A stretch of DNA of 64,000 nt from assembly GCA_949825025.1 (NCBI GenBank), contig OX463779.1, positions 27,122,539 through 27,186,538 on the forward strand, in the 5' to 3' direction. Of the stretch, positions 10,229-24,300 are shown piece after piece. Made by a program: the position numbers and the translations under genes. The DNA comes from Siphlonurus alternatus. Its lineage: Eukaryota; Arthropoda; Insecta; Ephemeroptera; Siphlonuridae. How positions within the stretch are numbered: the stretch's first letter is position 1; every line of letters begins with the position of its first letter. The notes beneath the pieces are model-generated. The model had not been told where the DNA came from, searched no databases, and saw only the letters and a list, made by a program, of their open reading frames with translations.

Positions 10229-13200
10229 TTATTTTCGAATAGCTGGTTGTACATTACACAACATGATTCACGTCCAGAAGAAAATTAATAGATAAAAAGT
10301 ACATGCAAAATTAACCATTTATAAATCTAAATACTAACAATAACAAGTTATAACATAACACAAATACAATCTATTCATTAAAAGTTAAATCAATAAGAAA
10401 TTACTTATCAACATACATTTTCTGGCAATTTGTTTGAATCAAACTCTTTTATTGAATAATATTCCTTGCCAATAAGCACAGATTTTAGTTTATTTTTAAA
10501 AAGAACATCGCTACCTATCTCTCTTAATGATTTTGGCAGGAAGTCATAAATTTTTGCAGTTTGGTACAAAGAACTTTTTTCAAGCAAAGCAGAACAGTGC
10601 TTTTCAACTGAAACTTTGCCTTTGTTCCGCGTGCAATATGAATGATTATCACTATTATGAACGTACAGGTCAGGATGTTTACGCTTATACATACAACAAT
10701 TTAATATATAAATACCTGGCAAGGTTAAAATGTTAAGTCGCTTAAAGTGCGACACACATGTGTCTTTTTTTTTAAAAAATAATATTGTTCTCAAAGCACG
10801 TTTCTGTAAAATAAAAAGTCTATTAAATTGTTCTGAGTATCTACCCCAGAAAATAATACCGTAAGACAGATGAGGATAAACAAATGCGTAGTATATAGAT
10901 AGCAAAGACTGTTGCGATACATGATTTCTAATTGAGTAAAGAACAAAATTTGCCCAGTTAATTTTTTTACAGATTTTATTGACGTGAAAATTCCAGTCTA
11001 ATGATTCGTCTAAGTATAAACCTAAAAATTTTACATTAGAAACTCTTGAGATTGGTTTGTTCATTAACTTAATCAAAAAACTTTTGTCAGGCACTGTCTT
11101 TTTGGTGTGAAATTGTATAAAAACTGTTTTCTCAGTATTTAAAATTAGTCTGTTTTTCCCTCCCCAAGATTCGACTTCATTAACTGTAATATTAGCCTTA
11201 CGAATCAGATCCTCTTCAGAGTCTGCAGTTACTATAGCCGTAACGTCGTCAGCATACTTAATAATTTTAGCATTTTTTACATGATCTGGCAAATCGTTAG
11301 TACTTAAACCGAACAAATTACAAGATATTTTCCCTCCTTGAGGAATACCAAGAGTAACAGGAAGAGGATCTGATTTTACATTAATATCAACATACTGGGA
11401 TCGATCTGATAAATAAGATTCTATTAAAGACAGGCTATTAATATCACAACCAATATCATGCATTTTTTTTAAGATAATATTTTTGTCTAAACTATCAAAT
11501 GCCTTAGAAAAATCAAAAAATAAAGCAAGGCAATGTTTTTTCCCGTCAATATTTTTATAAATTTCATTCAATAAATCAAACGAGGCCGTAGTTGTATTCA
11601 TAGGGTTTTAAAATTAATTAATTTATTAATTTTTTTGTGAGGCTACGATTTATAATACCGTGAATCTGAATTTATTTCGTAACAAAAATTGCATCTGCCA
11701 TGTCTAATAAAGTATTTTTCGTAAAAATTACTCTTAATTAGGAAGAAATAAAAGCCTTGATACTGTACTGTATTTTAATCAAGTAATAAAAATATATTAT
11801 TTATTAGATTATTACTGGTACCGGTAACAGTATGTAATTTGGAGAAGAAGAAGTACAGTGGAATAAAGGGTCCCATAATTTTTTTGTTTATTTTTAATTT
11901 ACCATACATTATCAAGTTTAATTTTCTTTCCTGTTGCATGTCTATTGTCGATAAAATACAACCTTTGAAAGCCCAAACCTATTTCTAGTACTACCAGTAC
12001 CATATATACATACCATAAAATATTCAAAATTGACCTCAATATATCTTCTCTGCTAAATTCTCTGTACCCTGACGTTACAGAGCAGCGTGGCGTCACTCGT
12101 TCAGCAGGCTGTGGTTGGTTCTGGCCTCAGCTCTCGGGAGGTAAACCGAGCACGGAGGGTGGCCCGCCTGTTAGCCAAGCAGAAGTCTCGGGACGCTCAG
12201 GAAGAAGAGGGAGGTCCCGATAGCAAGCGAGCCAAGGTCGAGCCGGGGTTCAAGCAGGAGCAAGAGCAGGAGGAACCGCCTACTCTGCCGGACAGTGTCC
12301 CAGATAGCACCGGCTCATGGGGAGAGGTCAGTTTATCGAAGTCCCTAGGATAAGACTACAATAATGGTAGTTTCTACTATAAACACTTTGTGAGCTCTAT
12401 TTTTAAAAAAATTAAACATGATTGGTCAAAATCAAACAGTTCAATGTTGATTTTACATAAAACTCAATTACATACAGTAGTTAAAGATTTCACAATGACA
12501 AAACCCATTTTGAGCTTTTGTGTTTTGTGCACTGATAGTGAGATTATCAGTTAATGTCTCATGATATTTCAACGTTGTTCTTATCGCAGGCTGTGGAGTG
12601 GCCGTTTGAGGGCTTCTGTGAGCAGCTGGGACAGGACCTGCTGAGTGCAAGTTGGGAGGTTCGTCACGGAGCGGCAACGGCTCTGCGAGAGGTCCTCAGA
12701 GTGCATGGAGCGGGGGCTGGACGGGCAGCAGATATGGACGCCCAGGAGGTGAGTTCACTTGCATGTTCATTGATATAATATACTGTATATATATAATGAT
12801 CAAGGTTGTAATATGCATACTATCTATGGAGAACTCTGCTTTATTCCAAATGTTTTGTTCAATTTTTGAAATTATTTTCACCTTATACCTCTAACAGCAA
12901 GCTCACATTACTTCACATAAACGTATTTCACTTATTTTCACTTCCATTTTCCTCTTGCTTTACTAACCAGTAATAATAGGCTCGATTTATATTTAACAAG
13001 AAAAGAAGAAGATATTCAACACACATATTTTTTTAAGAGTACAAAAAATTCAACTACTGACTGACTGTACTTTGTCTCAGATGGAGGAGTCTCATGCGGC
13101 TTGGCTGGAGGATGCTGCCCTTAGGATAATCTGTGTCCTCGCCCTGGACCGCTTCGGAGACTTTGTATCTGACCAGGTGGTGGCCCCGGTCAGAGAAACT

Positions 13201-13507
13201 TGTGCTCAGGGACTCGGTGAGTTGACCAACCAATGAGATTCTGTCACCGCAGAGCAAACTTTAACTCAGCTATGTCACATTGTGACTGCATGAAACCCCT
13301 GCTGACTTGCATTTTACCCGTTTATTGTTACTGCAGTGCATTTTTATCACTGGCATTCTTGAGCTATCGAACTTGGCACTAGATTTTGAGTAAATAATTT
13401 TTCTTTGTATTTGTTATTGTGTTAAAATACTTTATATGTATGTAATTGGTACATGTGATTAGTGATTATGATAACTTTGGTATTAAAATTTGGTAAGAAC
13501 AAAAAAA

Positions 13508-13541
<34 letters not shown>

Positions 13542-15314
13542 TATATTACAGTTCAAAAACACAGTACTAAAGGAGTAATATAATTGGATCAAAGTAAAGT
13601 GTTCCTGAACTGTTGTGTTATTTTGTCACTTCTATTATTTGGATATGTTTTTGTTGTTAATTGTAAGTTATTTTATTTATTTTATGTAGCACCTTTATGT
13701 GATCCATTCTGTATGGTCTATGATGGAAATGAAATTGACAGGTGTGGTGGTTCGTCTGATGGGGGTGATGGCGGCGAGGCAGGTTGTTTGCGTACTGCTG
13801 TCACTGCTCGGACGCTCCGAGTGGGAGGCTCGTCACGGAGGTCTGCTGGGCCTCAAGTACGTGCTGGCAGTGCGGGGAGATGAAGACCCTACTCTGCTAC
13901 CCCTGGCCCTGCCCGCCGTGCTCAGGGGGCTGGACGACCCAGTCGAGGTAAGACAGCTGTGTTCCCACCCTTCAATCTAAACCTACTGTACAAACAACAA
14001 CTTGAAATGGCTGTTCCAGCATGAAGGCAATGAAATTTAATATAAAAAGAATTTAAATAGGATAGAAGATGTTTTCAAATTAATAGCTTCAAAATATATA
14101 CTGTAATAGAATCCTCCCCCCTCCCTCCCCCGCTTCTTATAAAATTGCTAGTGGTTCATTGCTCATTTTTCTGTCTGCTTGTCAGGACGTTGGTGCGGTG
14201 GCTGCAGCTGCGTTGATTCCTGCAGCCTCAGAGCTCGCCTCTCGCTTCCCAGACCAGCTGGGTCCCACAGTGCAGCGGCTGTGGGACCTGCTGGGAGAGC
14301 AGGACGAGCTCGCTGCTGCCAGCAACAGTTTCATGGGCCTGCTGGCCGCCCTGCTGAGCCAGCCCTCAGCACAGACCCTACACAGGTGAGAGGTCCTTTA
14401 CTCAGTTACTTTCTGCCAATATTTTGTCTGATACCTCTATTTAAATTTCTAATAATAGAACATGAAAGAGTTGAAAATTTTGCTTAATATGCTTGTCTTA
14501 TTCATATTTTCATCTCCTCTAGTAAGCCTCTATTGGCTTAATAGAAGTGGAATGATTTAAAAGCCAAAACATGGGCATAAGGGAAGAAGAAGAAGATATT
14601 TTCATAACATCATTCCTTTTTGTGCAACCAGGCAAGGCCTAGCTTTAATCCATCAGCCTTATAGATAAACTGATTTTCCTTTGATATTTGAGTATATTTT
14701 TTTTTTTACTTCTTATCAGTACACAATTGTGATTAGTTCTGAAGTTGACATTCCTCTCCAGCCCTGAAGTCCTGGCTCATCGACTGCCCCGACTCTGGCC
14801 GTTCCTGGGGCACGCTTCCTCTGCAGTGCGTCGCTCCACCCTGCAGACCCTGGCCACCCTGGCAGGACGCCCACTCTCTCTGGGAGCTCCTGTGGTGCCC
14901 GGGGATCCCTCCTTGCTGCAGCATGCCCTACGCCACGTCTTTCAGCGAGCCTTGCTAGAGACTGAGCCAGACATCCAGCTGCTTGCTGAGGAGGTGGGAG
15001 CATTGATTTATTCATTGCTTTTAATACAATTGAGGAAATCAAAACATTTTTGACCGTATACAGTACATATCATATACTGGTACCCCTGATAATGAGGTGC
15101 AAAATTTGCTGGCATGAGCATATTTAGATTATTTACATATTTATTTGAATTACACCAAGAGTTGTACACTGTACCATTATCTTCACCCATATATATATTT
15201 TTTTAATTTCTGTGTAGAAAAAATACAAAAAACATTGCCCCAAAAGTTAAAAAACTCGTGATTAGGGCTAACAAAATAGATAAACATGCATACAGTATTA
15301 AGACAAAAAGTAAT

Positions 15315-15384
<70 letters not shown>

Positions 15385-18300
15385 GGTAATATACAAGTAG
15401 TTATAAAAAAAAAGCTTAAGTAAGTAGAGGAAGAAAACATAACTACATACAATATTTATTTATGCCTGTAAAAATCACACGACATATGATACAACTGCAG
15501 ATGATGAAAATTCATTTTTTTATATTGGGCATACCCCTAGTACTCCCAAAAATGCCTTTTGAGAGGCATAATGGAGTAGAAGGACTCCCGAAAACATGGT
15601 AGAGAATTTAACTTATATGTCTTGGAATTCTTTCACTCTTCCCTATTGCCAAGTTATAAAACATTTTTGCTTTTTGATACATATATTTGAATTACATGTA
15701 CTGTACTTTGAGTTTTAATTTCTTTAAAAATCATCCCAACTTTAGTGAAGACCCTCAAGTATTCACCCTAGCATGTTGCAGGTGTGGGGTCGACTGCTCC
15801 GTCACTGCCCTTTGGAGGAAGTTCTGCTTGCTGCGTGTCCGTTTGCCAGCCCCTGGCTCTGCCTGGCCATGCAGCCTGCGAGGATGCCCTTTGACCCTTC
15901 AATGCTCATTCACAGTCGCCTGGTGAGAACGTTAGCTACAACATTTGATCTGTTAGATTGATTTTAAAACAATGTAGACAAGGTTGTCAAATAAAATTGC
16001 ATTTCTTTTAAATCTTTAATGGGGGATACTATAATATTAAAATTTATATTAAAAAGACTGTATTTTAATTCTTTAGAGTTACCGTAAGTGTATAGATTTG
16101 TTATCCATTTTAAATTTTCAACTTCGGCTATGGTTTCACTTGGTAATTACCAAACATGGCTAAACCTGATGGTGCTAGCTGATGTTTGAGCAGAATTATA
16201 ATCTGTTGCTGGTTGCAGGAGGTGGGGGAGAGAGGTCGGAAAGGCGGCAAGGCTCCTCCTCCTCTCGTCATTGCCATGGAGGAGGATGCCCCTGCTGCAG
16301 CTACTGCACCCGCGGAACAGAAGCTCTACATTGGTGGTGAGAACAGCCCCGGCTCAGAGAGCAGCGTGGTACGGGCCCGCTGCATGGCGTGTCGCATGTT
16401 GGGAGCCCTCTCGTGCCTGCTGATCCGACCAATGCCTGGTCTGGAGCAGACTGATGGCAGCAGCCCCATCGAGTGCTATGTCAAGGTGAGTACTCAAAGA
16501 GGTATCCTAGGAATTTTTTCCTGGGTTAAATTAAAGACATGAATAAATCAGCATGTTACTAAGAATTTAGAATAAATCTGTGTTAAATTTAATTAGTTTT
16601 ATAACAGATAATATTCTCAGGCAAATTAAGCATTTTTTTTTAATATGTGTAGCCAGTTTAGTATTCCTTGGGGGGGGGGGGGGGGAAGCTATTCACAAAG
16701 AGCTAATAGCATAGATTTTAGCATAGAAATTATTCATAGTACTTGACTTACAAATTTGATTTTTAGTTTTAATTGTTTCTAGGCTAAAATCTATTTTATT
16801 TCAAGTTCTTTGTAAGTAACCCACATGTGTATGGTATTATAATAACAGTATTCAATTTAATTCTAGTTTGAAGTTTTTTATGAGAAACAAAACATTGCCT
16901 GCTTTAGTCCACAAATTTTAAATTTCTTATTTTATTGTTTTGTATGCTTCAGTGTTGCCTCAGCAAATTTACTTTAACCATGTGTATGCTTTGTTTTGAT
17001 CCGCTGGTCTCAGTAGGAAGACTAAAAAACTATTTTGTTGCAGATTCTGATGGTGTACCTGCAGTCCAAGTCCGCCCTGCAGCGGCTGGTGGTGGGCCTT
17101 GTGGTGTCCGAGTGGGCCAGACTGGAGCCCAGCAGCGCCCAGCACCCCGAACTCTCGACCAGACTGCACCAGTGCCTCACAGAGCACGTCTACTTTGACG
17201 AGATTGCCCTTTCCTTCACCAAATTGCTACAGGAGACCAAGGTAGGTGGGGGCTTTTGTCTAGGAAGCACGCTAGGCAATGTTAGTTAAAATACAGCTAC
17301 TAGCGGGTTGAGTTGAATATATATATAATATTAAATGTTTTTGTTTTTGTTTTTTTTTTGTTTTTTTTTTTTTTTTTTTGAGCAGAAATATATAACGGAA
17401 TGAATATACATAACAAATAATAGGTTTTGCTCGTTGCACATATGTTTTCTATGAGTTAGCTTACAAGCACTGCAAAACATGTAATATAGTATAAGATTTG
17501 TTGTAGAGTTAAAATTGTTAAAAATGGAAGTTTTTTTTTTTTTTCCTATTGGTTTAATTGTTATTGTTAATGTAATTATTGTTTTTCTTGAATAATTTTT
17601 TCCATCGTTTATTGACAATTTGACATTATTTCAAACATTTGACATTGCAGGACTTCGTGGCGATGCTACGTCACTACCGGGTTCCTCTGCAGCAGCCGGA
17701 GGTGCTCACGCTGGAGCAGATCTCCCAGCTGAGCGGCCCCGCTGCCCAGCAGGCTCTTGTGCAGAGCAAGCTTAAACCTAAGACTGCAGAGAGTCTGGAG
17801 GAGCGACGCAGAGCTATCCAGAACTCTGTGTCCCAGACTAGTTGTCACCAGTCAGCCCTGGCCATCGCGTGAGTATCAACCAACCAATACAAAGTTAGTC
17901 AAGTTAGTGCAGTTGAGACAGTTCCCTGAGCTCTTTCATCATAGCATTATGTCATGCCTTAGTAAAATAATGTTAAGCAAGGAGAATTATTACTACAATT
18001 TCTATTGACAGAGGCCTAAGGGACAAAATCTTTAATAAATTGGAGGGAATATGTTACTAGAAGAATAACAATATTATTTTTAAAGAAATTAAAATAGTGA
18101 GCCTTACATTAAGTATATTGACTGGTATACAAGATACTACCTGTATATAATACACTACTGGATATGTATAGTACCATACCATAAAAGAAGAGAAAGAATT
18201 TTTTTAAATCATTTGTAACATATGAGGGAGGATAATTTAAAAACAGAGAACATGAAAATACTGTACTATGCACTGTAAATTATAGTTGAAAATGTTTATT

Positions 18301-21300
18301 TGAATTACAAAATAAGAATTACCAAAAATTATGTACCGTAATGTGTGTGATACCGATTTAGACTCTTACTACCAACACACAGCTAGAGAATATAACTTCT
18401 TAATTTATTAGACATTCAGGTGTATCTTCCTGTTATAATCACATAATTTTCTGATGAATTGATTCATATATGAAAAATTTAAATTATACATGACTTTGAT
18501 GTGATACTTTGATTTGATTTGAAATGACTGTGTCAATTTACTGTAAACATTGTTCAACAGGACTCAGTCTGCACTGGCCGGAGCCGTAACTCTACTGGGC
18601 TCACTGCCCGAGAAGCTGAATCCCGTGGTGAAGCCCCTCATGGATGCCATCAAGAGAGAGCAGAGCGAGCCACTGCAGGTGATTTTTAATCTAGTTCTTA
18701 TTTGAATAATAATGATTGGTGAATTGTTATCAATAATAATGGACAATCAAAGCTACTTTGGTGAATTGTTATCAATAATGATGGACAAGCAAAGCTACTT
18801 TTCCCTCCCTGAACAACCTTCAGCATAGCAAGGATTGACCAGCGTTTGTCCGCAGAGACTGGCTGCGGACCAACTGACCCGACTGATGGAGCTTTGTGTT
18901 GGCCGTGACCCGAGCCCCAACCCCAAGGTGATCAACAACCTGTGTTCCTTCCTGCGAGCAGACCCTGAGTTCACACCTGTTATCCTGGTACGTAAAAACC
19001 TGCGGCCATTCATAATTCGGAAGTTCCAAAGAAGTATTTATAAATAGATTTTGAATAAAACAGTATAAACATATAAACGTAATTTATTCAATTTTTTATT
19101 CTTAAACTGAGCTCTAAATTTTTTGCAAGGTAAAATCAAGGTACTAGCTGTGTTTTCTTATTTTAGACGGAAACTCGTGAGGCTAGTGGAGGGGGTGGAG
19201 ACATCAACGTCCACAGCAACACGTTAGGCATTTTGACCCTGATTAACCAGCAGAAGGTAAGTGTGAATCACTCACATTCTTCAAAGAAGTTTGTACTCTC
19301 GGACCCCAGGCAGAGATTAACACTGTTCCTCTTGCAGGCTGCCGAGCGGGCGGTGTTGCGAAGGTCCACCTCTGTGAGTGGCCGTGGGCCAGGCCGACCC
19401 CCCACCATCGTAGCCTCTCCTGAGTTTGCCCTGGAGGAACTTCTCTCTGATGAGGATGATGTGAGTAAATGCTAAGGTGACTTTATGGGCTGGTCTGACC
19501 GTTATGGTATGTTGCAGAGTCAGAAGCAAAAAGAGCTGCAGCGCCGAGGGGCTACCCTGGCTGTCACTGCTGTCCNNNNNNNNNNNNNNNNNNNNNNNNN
19601 NNNNNNNNNNNNNNNNNNNNNNNNNNNNNNNNNNNNNNNNNNNNNNNNNNNNNNNNNNNNNNNNNNNNNNNNNNNNNNNNNNNNNNNNNNNNNNNNNNNN
19701 NNNNNNNNNNNNNNNNNNNNNNNNNNNNNNNNNNNNNNNNNNNNNNNNNNNNNNNNNNNNNNNNNNNNNNNNNNNCCGTGACGGCCCTGGTTGAGCGTGT
19801 GCTGCCCCTGCTGGCCGCCCCAGACACTTCTCGGAGACAGGGGGCCGTGGAGGCTGTAGCCCGCCTCGTTGAATCCTTGGGCATCCAAGTGGTGCCCTAC
19901 GCTGTGCTGATGGTCGTACCGCTGCTAGGTGAGCTTTTGCTAATTAGGGAATAAAAATACTAGCAGAATTTGTTGTTTGTAAAAGTTTTACTAAAGTATT
20001 ATGTATGTTAACCTGAAATAAGAAGTTTGGTACAGAGCTAGTTCACATTTATGCAAATTGATTGTCAATTATAAGATTTGATCATTTCCACAAATTCTTT
20101 TCAACTTTGAATTTTCCTCCCTCTTTTTCTCATAAATAGAGCTTCATTTGCTTGATTGCTTGATTTATTACATTATAGTGAATATTTAATTTCTCACATT
20201 TGATTATGGACAGTATACACACTATTTTAACTGATTTTATTAAACACAAATAGTGTACAGACACAATTAAACATAAATAAATAAGACATAGAACATAGAC
20301 CCAAAAAGAGTTATAGAGCAGAAATATTAAATTAAAAAATTGATAAATATAAAATAATTAATACGTACTGTAATATACATATTATTGTAATAGAAATAGA
20401 AACTGTGGAGGTAATATAACATCTCCTTTCGCATAATCAAATCAATAACAGATTTAGTTCTAGCAATACAGACTAATCGTCGCCTCAGAATGCAAGTCGT
20501 GTAAGTACAAAAAAATTTGATGGGACTTTGAGCTTTAAGTTATATTGAGACAAGGTTCAAAGTTGCATCAAATTTTTTTGTACTTACGCGACTTGCATTC
20601 TGAGGTGACGTAATATTAATGTGTCGAAATTGCTATATCATTGCAATTTTAATTTAAGTGGAAATGTAAGTAGAGTTTTATGTTGAATGTGCAGGCCGCA
20701 TGAGTGACCAGGACGCTGCGGTGCGTATGATGGCCACCCACTGCTTCGCCACGCTGATCCAGCTGATGCCTCTGGATGGCGGCGTGCCCGAGCCACCAGG
20801 GCTGGACGAGGCTCTTGGGTCACGCCGCTCGGAGCAGAAGCGTTTCCTCGAGCAGCTCTTCAACCCACGCAGCATTGAGGACTATGTGGTGCCCGTGCCA
20901 CTGAGAGCCACCCTCAGGTCCTACCAGCAGGTGAGTCAACATTTTAAAAATTCCTTGTTTTCAAAATTATTTTTCCCACTATGACTGTTTATTATGACTG
21001 TGTTGGTATTACAAATTTGTATGTCCCTACAACTTGGCAAAAATTCCTGCAGGCTGGAATAAACTGGCTGGCGTTCCTGAACCGCTACAGCCTGCATGGC
21101 ATCTTGTGTGATGACATGGGACTTGGCAAGACGCTGCAGTCTATCTGCATGCTGGCTGGGGACCATCACAGACGTGCTCAGGAGTATCGCCGTACCCGTG
21201 CTGCCGACTGCGCCCCCCTGCCCTCCCTGGTGGTGTGCCCCCCTACTCTGACTGGCCACTGGGTGGACGAGGTGGAGAAGTTCATGTCGCGGGAGCATCT

Positions 21301-24300
21301 CAACCCCCTGCAATATGTGGGGCCTCCCGCCGAGCGAGAGAGGTATGTCATGCCCTGAGTCCTTCAGTACCCACCACAATGCTGTTTAGAGTTGGAGATT
21401 ACCAGTGGTGAAAGTAAGCCGGTGCGCGCCAGTGCGCCGCACTGGTAAGACATTTGACGCCAGTGCGGCGCATTGGTAAGACACTGATCGAAATTTATTA
21501 AAAATAATCAATAATTTTTAATAAAATTTTCAAAATCAGAGAAGTTACTTTGTAAAACATTAATCATGCTCAAATAATGAATGACAATTTTCTTATACTT
21601 CGTACTTTTGTCTCACGAAATTTAATTTACTCCTTAATTCTTTTGAGTTAAAAAGCTCCTAAAAGGAAAAAAAATAAATAAATAAATAAATAAAATCAAC
21701 TATTTACATACCAATTACTATTTATTAGCTATAATGTCAAGCTGCCGATTTTTTTTTATAGAAATAGTTTTTTATGTTTTTCTAAATTTATTTAAATTTC
21801 TGTAGGCTTACTGGGTTGACTATTTTATCTTTGATTTTTATGAAGAGATAGATATATTATTTACTATATAGCCCAGTAATTCTAGCATAAAATATCATTG
21901 GGACCCGGAAAAAATTAGGGGAGTTTTGAAAATTACAGGGTCGATAGAGTTTGACTTTCTGTACAACATATCAAAATTACGCCTTTTTACGCCCTGTGCT
22001 AACGCCGCCATTTAAAAAAAATGGCGGCTGGGAGGTTGCTTCATGTTTTAATTTTCTGTGCTCAATCTAATTATATTTTTGAAAATAAAAAAATACGGGG
22101 ACGTAGCTTAAGATATACCTCATTGATATCCTAAAAAATATTTTCAAATTTTGCATTAAAACCCGTTAAAAAAAATAAATTCCCGAAAAAATTAAAATCG
22201 ATCGTTGACATTTCTTCCATTTGTAGCCAAAGTTTTGGCTGTAACGAAAACTATGTCATTATAAAATATTGCCTCTCGTTCTTTGTGAATTAGAAAATGC
22301 ATGTTTGAATATAATCCGATCAGGCAAAGCCGAGTTATGAATTTTTTTGTGTGCCCGCGCGTGGAACTTGGAGAGCGCCTGGCCTGCAATATACACGCTT
22401 GGCATGGGGAGAACCGTGGCGCGCGGCGAAGTAGCTGACCATTGTAGTACTGCATTCACTCGCACTGCTGCTAAAATTTTATCATACAGTCATTACAAAT
22501 AGTATGATATGGTATGTGGTTTATTACAAATTTACACTTATAATATAATTATATAATTAAAGCCGGTATTACACGATACAATTTTTCTAACTATTGAATA
22601 CAATTTTTCCTTTCAAGAAAATTTTATCTCCATACAAACAAATGGAGTTCAAGTTTTCTTGTAAGAAAAAATTGTATTCAATAGTTAGAAAAATTGTATC
22701 GTGTAATACTTGCTTTATATTAAATAAAATTTTATAAAATATCCGTCAATCGAACATAACATAATTGCTGTTGTGGATAAATAATTAAATAAAAATTTAA
22801 AAATATAATTATATGTTTATGTATATACATATATGTTATATAATGGACAATTTGCATCAACTTTTTTTACTAGCTCAATCGAAAGAGGAGGTCGAAAAAT
22901 ACACCTGTGAATTTTATGCGATTTTTATTCGTACTGCATCATGGCTAAAAGAGAGGTCACGTGACCTGGAGCCGGCGCCCGTGTCGCCCGTGACGTCACT
23001 TAACTGTTCCGTCAAACAAACGATCGACTTTATAACGCTTGCAAACAACCACGTTGCTATGGAAACAAGCAACAATTAATTTATTGTTTACAAGCGTTAT
23101 ATAGACGATCGTTTGCTTGACCAGACAGTTCAATGACGTCACGGGCGACACGGGCGCCGGCTCCAGGTCACGTGACCTCTCTTTTAGCCATGATGCAGTA
23201 CGAATAAAAATCGCATAAAATTCACAGGTGTATTTTTCGACCTCCTCTTTCGATTGAGCTACTAAAAAAAGTTAATGCAAATTGTCCATTGCATGAAAAC
23301 AAATTAAAGTGTAAAATAAACTGCAGTAGTGCATCCAATAACTATATTTTTTAGAACCTACATTATTATATAATGTAACAATATATATATTATATATATA
23401 TTTAAAAATTTAATGTTTTGGTTATTCCATCACATCCCGGTTTTATTAATATATTTTAATAAATCATATTTAATTGTTTAATAATTTTAATATAATTTCA
23501 TCTACACACACATCTTGATATATTTGCAACATACATTATTATTGAAAGAAATAACGTATTAGTAAATACAGATTAATCATTTTAGATCACACGCTATGTT
23601 AATTTAATTAGGATCCATTGCCGAATTCGATTGAAGTAATACAATTAACTTTATTATTAAATTTAGATATTATATCATTATAATTGATAATTATAATATG
23701 TATCGGATGCCAATATACGACTTTATAATTATACACGATATAGCACCACTACAAACTATAAAATTCTCATTTAAAAAGCATAATTATATTCAAGTTAATA
23801 TTAAAATTTGAACCATGATATTCAGTATACATAATTGGGCGCGATTCACAAAGCAGTTAGCCAGGTTTCTAACCACGCTTAGCTTAATCACATTTAACTA
23901 TACCTGTTTTACGTGTTAAACCACCTATATATAGTTAAACGTGGTTAAGCTAAACGTGGATAGAAACCTGGATAACTGCTTCGTGAATCGCAACAAATCA
24001 ACACTTCGGACTTAATAATTTTGAAATTAATTTTGTTTAAATTTTCTTTTCTTTTGCAGTTTCAAACTAAATATTGAAAAATTAAAAATATAGTCAACAA
24101 TATTTATAGATACAGCGATGAGGTTACAAGTTAGAAGTTAGTATTATCAGAGATCTCTCCTTGTACTGTACAGTCTGTACACTATGTACTAAATCAAAAT
24201 AATTAAAATGACAATTATTAAGGGTATTTGATTTGATTTGATTTGATTTGTTTATTGGATCCAATACAGAATACAGAAATGCCATATTGTGCTGGATACA

